The notes beneath the pieces are model-generated. The model was given only the letters and a program-made list of their open reading frames with translations. It was not told the DNA's origin and did no database searches. A DNA stretch of 64,000 bases from Leguminivora glycinivorella. Taxonomy: Eukaryota; Arthropoda; Insecta; Lepidoptera; Tortricidae. Position 1 is the first letter of the stretch. Each line of letters opens with the position of its first letter. Shown here in pieces: positions 44,998-55,409 of the stretch. The stretch is taken from the NCBI RefSeq assembly GCF_023078275.1, contig NC_062974.1, forward strand, positions 26,386,110-26,450,109. The letters run 5' to 3'. Position numbers and translations under genes: made by a program.

Positions 44998-45356
44998 AAG
45001 GGGTCAATTCTCCATACAAACGCTCTCGACTATTTCCTCCCTGGTTTTTGAAGATAGAGAAATGATTTTTTCAACGCAGATTATTATGATTCTTATCTGT
45101 GTCGGACCGTTTTGATTTTTTTGATATTTTTTGATTTTAAAGACGCTAGAGCGGATCAAAAATTTCCAAAAACGGCCTTATTGCTAATGGCCCAAAACAG
45201 GGGTGCAGGTATTTAAAATTGGTAACAATTTGCTAAAAAAGTTAATCGGTCCGACACACATAATTTCATTGTTATTCAGATTCACAAATTTCGTTATGAA
45301 TGTTATGATTGATTAATTTTTGAAGGAGGAAACAGTTGAGAGCGGAACCTCGATTT
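44998..45356 (-). repeat. Family X element, reverse (allele)
   Basis: Allele of 20551-20932. It lacks the GGGTAGGGGTAGGGGGGTAG stretch seen near 20767 in copy 1. Confidence 0.7.
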
Positions 45357-45659
45357 GGAATATAGTTCCAAATTATGATAATATATTTACTTAACAATAA
45401 AATGTATAAACGTAAATAAATGCAATATATCAAGAAACTGTGACCAAGGCCGCCGTTGCCCACGCAAATGAGATTATATTATAAAAATAACTTGATTTCT
45501 AATAACACGTCTAAAAGAATACATTTATTATCTCTGCGGAAGCTCTTTTGAGGCATAAAGGAAAACTCCATATTTAATTTACTATGACATCAATCCCGAA
45601 ATAAAATTGTCTCTGCCATAGAAAATTCAACAACAGACCTCCTATCAAAGTGTTACCTA

Positions 45660-45788
45660 GTCCGTTTTCACATTATCCGATCCGATATCGGATGTCGGAA
45701 GGATTCCAATGGAAGAAATCTAAGATGGCGCCTGTAATGGGATATCGGTCCGACATCCGATATCGGATCGGATAATGTGAAAACGCAC
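45660..45788. mobile_element. MITE with TTTTCACATTATCCGATCC ends
   Basis: Terminal inverted repeats of about 38 bases: GTTTTCACATTATCCGATCC then GATATCGGATGTCGG, inverted at the right. The short centre has CTAAGATGGCGCC. The arms also contain the internal palindrome CCGATATCGG. Confidence 0.9.
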
Positions 45789-45837
45789 TTATACAACAGA
45801 CAATGGGAAACTTGCTTAAAATATTAGCACAATAAAA

Positions 45838-46064
45838 AAATATATTTTTGAAAAACCCCCGACAGTGGACCGATTTTCATGAAACGTAGCTAAGAACTCC
45901 CGGGTCCCCGACTAATTCAACTTTCAAAAAAAAAACTAAATCTAAATCGGTTCAACCGTTCGGGAGGGAGCTACGATGACACAGACAGACACACACACAC
46001 AGACAGACAGACAGACACGTTAAACTTTTAACACCCCGTCGTTTTTACGTCGGGGGTTAAAAAC
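45838..46064 (+). repeat. Family T repeat
   Basis: Diverged copy with an extra GGGA in TTCGGGAGGGAGCTACGATG. Confidence 0.72.
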
Positions 46065-46107
46065 AGAAGTCGTTCAGGATTACCTATACACAACAACAAC
46101 ATACAAC

Positions 46108-46322
46108 AACAACATACAATCACGCCTGTATCCCATGAAGGGGTAGGCAGAGCACATGAAACTACTCAAGTTTCAGTGCCACTCTTGGCAAATAAGGGGT
46201 CGATAGAAAACGAAAGTGTGACATTGCAGTGACAGGTTGCCAGCCTCTCGCCTACGCCACACTTTAACCCATATCCCACAGTCGCCTTCTACGACACCCA
46301 CGGGAAGAAAGGGGGTGGTACC
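46108..46322 (+). repeat. Family Y repeat
   Basis: Forward copy with CACGCCTGTATCCCATGAAG at its left and CACCCACGGGAAGAAAGGGG at its right. Confidence 0.7.
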
Positions 46323-46539
46323 TATACACATTGTGAAATATTTTATCAACTAGATGTTCGCTACGTGCATGAGTGGTGCTGCCCTCATTTTGTGGGCTAA
46401 TCCATGTTTTATAGAGTCAAAGTCGTTGCAATGGTCGCCGCTAGCAAAAATGACATTTCCATAAAATGACGTGTATTTGTAACAATCAGCGCCACTCTGT
46501 CTGTCACGTTGCCAATATAGGGTTTAACAATAACCTAAC

Positions 46540-46768
46540 CACAAAATTAAAATTTTGAAAAAAACCCCTACCTAGTAAACCGATTTTCATAAAACATGGC
46601 TAAGAACACTCCCGACTAACTCAGCTGTGAAACAAAAAAAAACTAAATCTAAATCAGTTGATCCGTGTGGGAGCTACGATGCCACAGACACACACACACA
46701 CAGACAGACCAACAGGCAGATACGTCAAACTTATAACACCCCGTCGTTTTTGCGTCGGGGGTTAAAAA
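46540..46768 (+). repeat. Family T repeat, full allele
   Basis: Complete counterpart of the truncated copy at 25670-25811. Confidence 0.75.
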
Positions 46769-46800
46769 GTGCAGATTTTTTTATACAATAACCGATTTGA

Positions 46801-47030
46801 CGACCGGTCTGGCGCAGTCGGTAGTGACCCTGCCTGCTGCGCCGCGGTCCCGGGTTCGGAGTCTCGGTAAGGGCATTTATTTGTGTGATGAGCACAGATA
46901 TTTGTTCCTGAGTCATGGATGTTTTCTATGTATATAAGTATTACCCACCACTAGTTCCCACAACACAAGCCTTCTTGAGTTTGCCGTGGGCCTCAGTCAA
47001 TCTGTGTAAGAATGTCCTATAATATTTATT
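46801..47030 (+). mobile_element. SINE-B (allele)
   Basis: Allele of 25851-26065, with the same mutated B box (GGGTTCGGAGTCTCGG). Confidence 0.82.
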
Positions 47031-47411
47031 TTCTTTATTTATTTTATATTTATAACAATTTATGAATGAGTGTTAATCGTTCATACGTAAAAGCTTGCGG
47101 TTGAAAACATTGACTCAGTGCGACTCACACAGTTAATAAAAAAACCGGCCAAGTGCGAGTCGGACTCGCCCACAGAGGGTTCCGTACCTACAAAACTTTT
47201 ACGTTACTCACATAATTCTAAAGACTGGGCTAGGCTAGAAGTATAGGTTCTCTAATGAGCATAATTGTGTTTAGCGCCATCTCTCGACGAATTCGCGAAC
47301 TAATTAGCACAGCTTGCGTGAGGTCTTTTATAATGTTAACCAAATTCAACATTTTTATTTTATTTTAAAGTAGGTGTTTTATGTAAAATTTCGTAGCTAT
47401 AAATTTCAACA

Positions 47412-47977
47412 CCCTTATTCATAAACGTACACTAAAGTATCCAGCCGATAAAGTTCGTTTTCCCCTCACTAGTTCGGAAACACATGTTTTGTCCTTTAAT
47501 ACCAGCGGGTAAAAACGCATTTTATCCACTAGTGAGTAAAGTAATTTGACCTTGAATAAAGTCAAATTAACTGCATTAAAATTGATAAAAGTAGGTGAAT
47601 CTAGTAATAAAGATGATGTACCACCTGTGGAACTACTGGTAGTAGTGATAAACGCATTTTTTGCGTTGTAGTTTCCTCGCTATAGTGAGGGGAAAAGTTT
47701 TGTGTTACACTCGGGTGCAAATGTATTTTACTTCTCGTGTATTAAAAACACTCGCAAGTTCAGGATTCTATTCTCGAACCACTCGCTTCGCTCGTGGTTC
47801 AACTATAGAATCCTTTCACTTGCTCGTTTTTCAATTCCACACTCGGCGTTAAAATACAACTTTGCCCCCTTGTATAACAAATAACTATTGTCCCTTTCTA
47901 TCACACCAATACGTCGGAAAGGGACAAACGAAATTTATCGGCTTGATAACTTTAGTGTACGTTTATGAATAACGGGG
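47412..47977. mobile_element. MITE with TTATTCATAAACGTACACT ends
   Basis: The ends pair over about 45 bases: TTATTCATAAACGTACACTA and AGCCGATAAAGTTCGTTT at the left, inverted at the right. The interior contains ACCACTCGCTTCGCTCGTGG (a short palindrome). Open frames here have no domain. Confidence 0.85.
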
Positions 47978-48189
47978 TAAGTAAGTATGGTAAACATCAG
48001 AAAGGGTGAGTAAAACAATCTGAAAGGTTCTAAGTTTTACTTAAAGGTTTTTTTAATCTAATCCAAATTTGGTTATGGTAGCTGAAAAAGTATACAGAAT
48101 AGTATAACGCAAGTTTCTAGCGGGAAATTACTAAATAAATATTATTTAGTAAATACATTATCTATTGTTGTATTTAGGATTTAACGAAC

Positions 48190-48515
48190 CAACGTCGGTG
48201 TAAGTCCAAAGAGAACAATATTTATTAACATTTCGCTATTACCAATTGGCAGCTGGGATTTTTCAAGAGATTTTGGCGAACTTCGGTCTTTTACAGTAAC
48301 ATAATAAACTTACCCAAAAAATTAATAGTTGATAACTGATGCAACTAGCTACAGTAAAATTATTTTTTATCATGATTAACGGATTATCGATTAACTTTAA
48401 CTTCCGTTAAATTTGTTGAAATGTATCGCTTTAACGATTAACGAAGTTAACTTTTATAGTAACGGATTAGCGATTATCGAAGTTAACTATTTGATTAACG
48501 GTGCCCAGCTATGAG
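48190..48515. repeat. GATTAACG-rich repeat
   Basis: Dense recurrence of GATTAACG, CGATTA and GTTAACT words up to GGTGCCCAGCTATGAG. Low-complexity internal structure of an interspersed element; its boundaries are not defined. Confidence 0.45.
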
Positions 48516-48718
48516 TATAATTAATACACTTAATTGTAAAAATGTAATGTATACGGATTAATGAATTTAATATAGATAAGTAATTATTGATATATGGCAA
48601 AACGAAGGAAATTGTTTACACCTCCGCAAATAAGTATCTAATGATAATTTTTAATTTACCATGTTACTTCACGTACTAAATAAGTACCTAGTTATTTTAA
48701 AAACCCTAAAAATGTCTA

Positions 48719-48908
48719 TTGAGTTTCTGCCACAGACCACCATGTGGTTTCTGCATATATTGCAGAGACATTGCAGAGAGCGCACGCGGACACCGGCGCG
48801 GCGCCAGTGGACGCGTCTGTGTGCGTGAGCTAGGTATGCATACAACTACAACTGCTGTAGGCACCGCCCCCTCAGTAGATCGATGCGATAACATCGATTT
48901 AAACTTCC
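48719..48908. other. GC-rich stretch, unassigned
   Basis: Overlapping open frames on both strands (74-75 codons) run through GCGCACGCGGACACCGGCGC. No domain or splice context is convincing. It ends at the left terminus of the next inverted-repeat element. Confidence 0.4.
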
Positions 48909-49106
48909 CTAGCCTCGTGGCGCCCACCATACAAAATTTTTGCTAGGGAATTTTGATTCTTATTGTACTTGAGATTGAATTCAATTTCAGTTATTCGAAA
49001 CATTTTAGAAACAAAAGAAATTATATTTTATTTGTTTACATGAGAGTTAAAATTCCATTGAAACCATTATGTACTTTAGAAAGTACATTCGGCGCCACGA
49101 GGCTAG
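48909..49106. mobile_element. MITE with CTAGCCTCGTGGCGCC ends
   Basis: Perfect 16-base inverted termini, CTAGCCTCGTGGCGCC and GGCGCCACGAGGCTAG, enclose about 165 AT-rich bases. Shorter inner pairs such as GAATTTTGAT and AAAATTCCATTG are loose. Confidence 0.8.
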
Positions 49107-49283
49107 AGTAGATATCTACACTGTCACCTACAGTCCGATCGCTTAGTTGCAAATGTGTGCGTCTAGTTGACAAACGAAAACTTCGCAATGTAGTAAAAAC
49201 TACTTTCATTTTTTTACAAAACCAACGTTATTTCTTAGTAATTAAAGTTCAATTTCAAATGCAAGCAATTAGCGTGCACACTT

Positions 49284-49423
49284 ACGCCGTGTCTTGCGTG
49301 GGCGACGGTCGCGCGACCGTCGCCGTCACGTCTCATCGCATCGTCTACTTCCATATCGATAAGGTTTGATTTCGTATGCGTCGCATCGCCGTCGCGCGAC
49401 CGTCGCCCACGCAAGCCATCGGC
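49284..49423. mobile_element. GC-rich palindromic MITE (second copy)
   Basis: Same family as 12751-12903: ACGCCGTGTCTTGCGTGGGC at the left, CGCCCACGCAAGCCATCGGC at the right, and an ATATCGATAAGG loop. It has one fewer CGCGACCGT unit per arm. Confidence 0.85.
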
Positions 49424-50723
49424 TTATCAGTCGCGGTCGTCAGACGCGTCCCATAATTTGTTTCAAGCTTTATACACAAGTTTTCCTTTCAATAGCAATA
49501 GCTAACGTAACGCTTGGCTTGAGTAATAAAAACTGTATAGTTAAATTAATAAAATATGTATAAGTAGGATATTGAAATCTTCTTTATTCGTTGAGCCATC
49601 ACAGCTAACTTTAACTTACAAACGGTCTTAAGCACCTGCACTTCTGAAGGCGCTTAAGTCATTTATGCTAATAAAAAAAAACCACAACGTTCTATGAACA
49701 TTGGTCAAGTGCGAGTCGGTTTTCGACTTTTCCATACAAAGAACTCATGAGCGCCTGAACGACTATAATGGCAAAGTTAACGTTTCGCACTTTCAAGACT
49801 TTACGTATATATCTCGGAAACGATAAGAGATAGAGCAAAATGGACTTCAGATTTGGGCCTTCGGTGGCACAAATTCTATGTTTTCGTCAACAGACACCTT
49901 TTTTGGACCGATTTGAATAAAATTTTGCTCAGTCAATTTATAAACGGTCTTAAGCGCCTCCTTTTTAGTAGGAACTTAAGTCATTTTGTACAAATGAAAA
50001 AAAAAATTGAACAAGTTCTAAAAAGAAAAAGACAGAAATGAATTTCTTTATACCTGTCCAACTCGCTTAGACAATTTTAAGACGTTTAGTAACTACTTGC
50101 AGCGGCAGTGAGTGAAATTCGTAATCTGAGTTTTTTTCTCTTAAGTCCGACTTACGCTTGACTGTAGATTTCTAATAGGTTTTCCTGTAATCTACAGGGA
50201 GAGGGCTATCTCGTGTATTTTTTTGAAAATTTTACGCTAAGTAGTTTCGGAGATAAGGGGGGGGGAATGGTAATTTTTTGATTATTTTCTTAAATTACTT
50301 CTAAATTACCAAAACAATAAATATAAAAAAAATATATTTCAGATGCTGATAAAATGCTCTTTCATTTGATATGTAACACAATATAGTTTTAATAACTTTG
50401 ATTTTTAATTTTCAATTTTACCCCCCCAAAAGTGACCCCTGTGATTAAATTTCATTTAATTAAATTACATGTCCGTCTTTGGGCCACAGGTTTACATACG
50501 TGTGCCAAATTTCAAGTAAATCGGTGCAGTAGTTTCGGAGAAATCGGCTGTGACAGAGGGACAGACAGACACGCGAGTGATCCTATAAGGGTTCCGTTTT
50601 TCCTCTTTGAGGTACGGAACCCTAACAAGGAAATTGCATATCACAAGTTATACAAGTAGCTCTGTCCGTGACCAAGTCCGTAAAAAAAGAGGATTGTGTT
50701 ACAATGTGATGGGAGTATTATAG

Positions 50724-50950
50724 AGAGTTACCGTCGAAGTAAAATGTGTAATCACAGTGCATAGACTGCCATCTCTTGACACAGGCTTAAAACTTTTGAA
50801 CCTCAGGTTTGACAATTTGGCCCATATTCTTAGCTTGATATGCTTTAAAATGTCAAATATTAATATTAGCGCCATCTAGCTGAGCGTACCCCAAGGGTGT
50901 AATGCCATCTAGGCCACCGTACCTTTTGCAGTATGGTACTGAGGTACGGT
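50724..50950 (+). repeat. Family U repeat (allele)
   Basis: Allele of 26283-26520; the family Z insertion begins at its right edge. Confidence 0.7.
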
Positions 50951-50952
50951 TT

Positions 50953-51500
50953 TAGGGTTCCGTAGTCAACTAGGAACCCTTATAGTTTCGCCATGTCTGT
51001 CTGTCCGTCCGTCCGTCCGTCCGTCCGTCCGTCCGCGGATAATCTCAGTAACCGTTACCACTAGAAAGCTCAAATTTGGTACCAATATGTATATCAATCA
51101 CGCCAACAAAGTGCAAAAATAAAAAATGGAAAAAAATGTTTTATTAGGGTACCCCCCCTACATGTAAAGTGGAGGCTGATATTTTTTTTCATTCCAACCC
51201 CAACGTGTGATATATTGTTGGATAGGTATTTAAAAATTAATAAGGGTTTGCTAAGATTGTTTTTTGATAATATTAATATTTTCGGAAATAATCGCTCCTA
51301 AAGGAAAAAAAAATGCGTCCCCCCCCCTCTAACTTTTGAACCATATGTTTAAAAAATATGAAAAAAATCACAAAAGTAGAACTTTATAAAGACTTTCTAG
51401 GAAAATTGTTTTGAACTTGATAGGTTCAGTAGTTTTTGAGAAAAATACGGAAAACTACGGAACCCTACACTGAGCGTGGCCCGACACGCTCTTGGCCGGT
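50953..51500 (-). mobile_element. Family Z element, copy 2-only insertion
   Basis: Copy 1 reads straight through (GGTACGTTTTTTTTAGAC near 26500); copy 2 carries 548 bases of family Z in a T-rich target. It shows the mobile unit: AGGGTTCCGTAGTCAACTAG to ACGCTCTTGGCCGGTT. The target-site duplication cannot be measured inside the T run. Confidence 0.88.
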
Positions 51501-52509
51501 TATTTTTAGACTATATCTATCTATACGGAGTTATATATGTCTTTGACTGAACGGAGTGAAGGATTTTATAATTTAATCATGCAAATAGCGGTTCTGAAAT
51601 ACAAATTCTGAGCGTAGTGCGGGCTTCAAGTGCGACCTTCCACGGTGGAAATAATTAATGTTGGTTACACGTTAAACATGTATATATCTTACTCGTTTTC
51701 ATATAAAGTTTAGGAAATGTTCCTTAATATTACAAGACTTTTAAATACACGTAATAAAATGTGCCTTAAAAACATCCCTTTTAATAGATTTACATATACA
51801 CATACAAATATTCTCATTTACAATATTATAGTAGGAAAATAGTAGCGGAAAACTGCGTAGCAACAGCGATTATTGATAGGAAAAACCGTTGCTGTCGCTA
51901 TGCCAGTTTAATGAGATTTGGCAGTTCCCACGGGTTTTGTCAGTGAAAATGTGACGTAACTAACCAATTTTTGCACGTTATTACGTAAGAGACATATTTC
52001 TAATAATATTGTGTATGTATACAGAATGTAATATTTATAAACTAGTAATATGTTATATTATGAATTATTTTATAGTTTAGCATACAGCGTGTAAATCTAA
52101 TACGGCCGAATCTCTTAGTAGTGGTTAGTATAGGTTATAAGAAATGTAATTTGATAACTTTTAGAACTGAAATTAGAATGTCATACAAAATATTTCGGCC
52201 CGCAATGTAATGCAAACACACTTGCGTTAAACGATCGTTTACAGTTGTCTTTAACTGTCATCGCAATTGACCATGGTTACCTATACAGTACATGGCTGCT
52301 GAGGAAACTTTTAATAAATAATTTGGGGTAAAAATTAAGTGTAACTTAAAAACACTTAAATTGGATCTGGTTTAATTTAAGGCCCGTGTAAAGCTTACAC
52401 ACTGGATAGGTAGGCTACAGTACAAACACAACTTCGTGTACAAAAATGTTATGCGAAAGCATATCGAAGTAGGCTCTAATATCAAAACATAAATATTCTT
52501 TATTTTACC

Positions 52510-52832
52510 CACAGAACTTAATTTAGATAGAAGAAACAAATTCATATATTTGTATAGGGGCCGAGCGTGTAAAATTTTGTACTGAAGTTGATTCTTGCCT
52601 GTAATTTTAAATATGTCTCAGGCTCTTGATTGTTCATAATTTTTGTGTTGTTGCAATTGAATATCACGTAACGAGGCATTTTTTATGTTTTGGTTGACTT
52701 CAACTTACAAAAATTGACGCCCGAAAGCTGCAAGCTGCGAGTAAAGACGGACAACTCAGTGGATTTCACTGAGTTCATTTGACACGCTAAGTAGATACGT
52801 TTGATTGATCTATGGTATATATGACATCTGTG
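52510..52832. mobile_element. hAT-like MITE with 8-bp TSD, copy 2 only
   Basis: A 323-base insertion between perfect ATTTTACC repeats (52502-52509 and 52833-52840). The empty site has a single ATTTTACC near 27510. The termini are CACAGA and TCTGTG. An 8-bp TSD with a CA-starting terminal repeat is the hAT signature. There is no coding capacity. Confidence 0.85.
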
Positions 52833-53099
52833 ATTTTACCTTTGACGTATAAAACATAGATAAAAGCGCGTTTTGCACCTACGCATTTGGCAGATATTTA
52901 GTAGTACTTGTTAAGTTTGAAAAGGTTGAGGTACCTAAGGAAAGTGATACTTCAAATTTGGAAGTATATTGGCATATCTAACGACGAATCGTTAAAAAGT
53001 AAAATCTAAAAATGCTTGCTTTATGAATCACGCCGTCGCCGCGTGTAGTGAATTTACTTTTGCGCTAGTTTTTTATAAGGCAGCGACAAAACATTTCAC

Positions 53100-53292
53100 T
53101 TTAAAAAATTAAAATTTTGAAAAACCCCACATAGTGGACCGATTTTCATGAAACGTTGGCTAAGAACACTCCCGACTAACTAAATCGGGTCATCCGTTCG
53201 GGAGCTACGATGCCACAGACAAACAGACCGATAGACAGACAGACACATCAAACTTATAACACCCCGTTGTTTTTGCGTCAGGGGTTAAAAAC
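53100..53292 (+). repeat. Family T repeat (allele)
   Basis: Allele of 27780-27968. Confidence 0.72.
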
Positions 53293-53434
53293 ATCGATTT
53301 AAATTTTAAGTGCCTTGAATCAATCCCATTTGCCTGTATTGTTCGTTCGTCTGTGCAAAGACCTACTAACTTTATGTAGGTACTTCGTGTTTATTTTGTA
53401 GGCTAAGTGTATTACAATAAAAAATATAAAAACA

Positions 53435-53600
53435 CCAGCCTCCAAGCTGTGGTCAGGGCTGCAGGCTGCAGAGCAGAGAGAGGAACCGCCGAACAATCCG
53501 CGCCGTGGCCATGACTACCGTCTTCTCCATCTGACTCTTCAATCCACCTAGTGAGATTCTCTCAATATGTTGGTCGAGACTTTTCGATAGTTGTGTGTTC
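53435..53600 (-). pseudogene. LINE ORF2 C-terminal fragment (allele)
   Basis: Allele of 28107-28275. Confidence 0.65.
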
Positions 53601-53641
53601 CATTTTCGAAAACTTTACGCTGTGGCGGCGAACAACTTTTT

Positions 53642-54004
53642 CGTGACACGGTACTCGTGTCATACGGGCATATTTTTATTTTCTTGTTTGTTTTACTTTT
53701 TCTTCCAAATGTGGGAGTGTTTGTACTTTTTCTACTCAGAATCATGTACTCTTTTGATTCCGCAGGAGAACAAAATGTCTCACAATTTTTTCCACTGAGT
53801 TACAATGTCTCATACAACTTGTTTGATCGTAACGTAACTCAGGGGAAGACAAAAAATGTATGGAAATTTTGGGACATTTTTTGTCTCCTAGTAGAATCGA
53901 AAAAGCTCATGATTCTGAGTAGAAAAAGTGCAAAAAAATCCAGAAAAAATATGCCCTTACAGCACATGTAAAAAAAACATGATGACACGGCTCCCGTGTC
54001 ATCC
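53642..54004. mobile_element. Foldback MITE, family Q type 2 (allele)
   Basis: Allele of 28319-28680. Small differences extend the plus-strand open frame here to 126 codons, which shows how such frames arise by chance inside hairpins. Confidence 0.78.
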
Positions 54005-54308
54005 ACACAGAAACGGTAAAAGCTCACAATTCCAACTATCAACATACCTAATTATTCTACAAACCCGATAAGTGCGCATTCCTACACACATTATATCCTC
54101 CATATCACTCATATCAGCACATTACATGTATATTCATGAGATATTAGCGCGTTACTCATGATACCAAGGCCTCTAGCCAAAATGACAATCGTTAACGCTT
54201 CAGTGCTAACGATACGCATCTGGATCTGTTCCACTCACAGATATAGGAAGGAAGGAGATCGGAAATGCCGGGCGATTAGTACTGAATACGCCTGTTGCAA
54301 GTACTTGA

Positions 54309-54448
<140 letters not shown>

Positions 54449-54493
54449 GACGCTCCTATTGCACAATACACGCGCATCTATTCACTGTCTGTG

Positions 54494-54610
54494 TACAGTC
54501 AACCAATTGGAACCCTAGGCCACTCTACAACCATGTCAAAATGACAAGCAGTAAGAGATTTCAAACAATCTGATTTAAAACGTCACTATGACATAGTTCT
54601 ACAGTGGTTG
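54494..54610 (+). repeat. Family P MITE, right end lost (allele)
   Basis: Allele of 29089-29204, with CAACCAATTGG rather than CAACTAATTGG. Confidence 0.7.
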
Positions 54611-54906
54611 CCTGTACGTCTGAATGACCAGCGAGTCGTGTCATCACGCACGCACACAACGATAACTTTATGCTCAATGAGCTAACAACTGCGACACATC
54701 CGCCGGCGACGTGTCTGCTCTCTAGTATTATATTCTCTGCCAATACAGAAGAGTGAGAGAGTTAACTACGATACTCGTACGCCACGGAGCAACTTATTTA
54801 TTTATTTATTCGTATGGCGCATTGACACATAATAAAACATTTTACACAATATATATAGCTGAACTAATTATAAATCCACATTCGGGGTCCCAGGCCACGG
54901 GAGATT

Positions 54907-55055
54907 GCGTCAGGTGTTCATTTAAACACGCAGGCAAGCATGGTCGCGCGATAAACGATAAAACGTCAGGCCGTCTTTTTCGCACTATTTGTAAATGCGA
55001 GAAGGACGGCCTGACGTTTTATCGTTTATCGTGCGACCATAATACTATCCGTGCC
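54907..55055. mobile_element. Foldback MITE (TCGCGCGATAAA type), second copy, copy 2 only
   Basis: Hairpin arms ATGGTCGCGCGATAAACGAT and AACGTCAGGCCGTC pair with the right half. The copy 1 empty site reads GGGAGATTAGGGTGG near 29650. GATT is repeated on both sides of the insertion. Same family as 36161-36283. Confidence 0.88.
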
Positions 55056-55409
55056 GATTAGGGTGGTTCACGAATGTATGAAGAAAAAAAAAAGGTTTTT
55101 TATTTTTGCTTTACAGGTTTTTTTCTTGTTCCATTATGATCAAAAATTGATATGTACCAAAAATTAGCTTCTTATTGCCTCATTTAGAGGTTGCTATGAT
55201 TTGCAAGTGGGAGCCCATTAGTATGAAAGTCGGAAATTTTCAAATTGTAAAATCAGCAAATATGTCCGGCGCAATACAAGCAAGACTCATTTTGGAATTC
55301 GTATTCCGGTGTCTGTTCGTACCAAGTCACATTTAGTGTTTTTAGACATCAAAATGCTAAAAAATGCACAAAAATTGGCTAAAAACTGTTTATTGTTAAC
55401 TTTTAATAG

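Larger units (their letters stand above)
45437..46615. other. Copy 2-specific block opposite the 4.6 kb block of copy 1
   Basis: From GTGACCAAGGCCGCC to the CTCAGCTGTGAAAC junction, copy 2 has different DNA from copy 1 (21014-25665). It holds a short MITE, two family T repeats and a family Y repeat, and no coding sequence. The common sequence resumes inside family T, so recombination between repeat copies may have formed one junction. Confidence 0.7.
47138..50627. mobile_element. 3.5 kb nested composite insertion, copy 2 only
   Basis: Copy 1 has the uninterrupted ACAGTTAATAAAACAAGGAAA near 26173. Copy 2 has about 3.49 kb in between, starting ACCGGCCAAGTGCGAGTCGG and ending GAGGTACGGAACCCTAA. 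The outer ends resemble family Z in design (GGCCAAG...GTCGG start, CGGAACCCTAA end) but are a distinct subfamily. Nested inside are at least three inverted-repeat elements and a pair of direct repeats (CAAACGGTCTTAAGC at 49619 and 49942). No transposase was recognised. Confidence 0.75.

Noticed and set aside
48706..48946. Overlapping 74-75-codon frames on both strands
   Set aside because: Open frames in GC-rich DNA are expected on both strands. No splice context, domain or second copy supports coding.
53591..53971. 126-codon frame
   Set aside because: It spans the arms of a family Q hairpin. In copy 1 the same sequence is broken into shorter frames.
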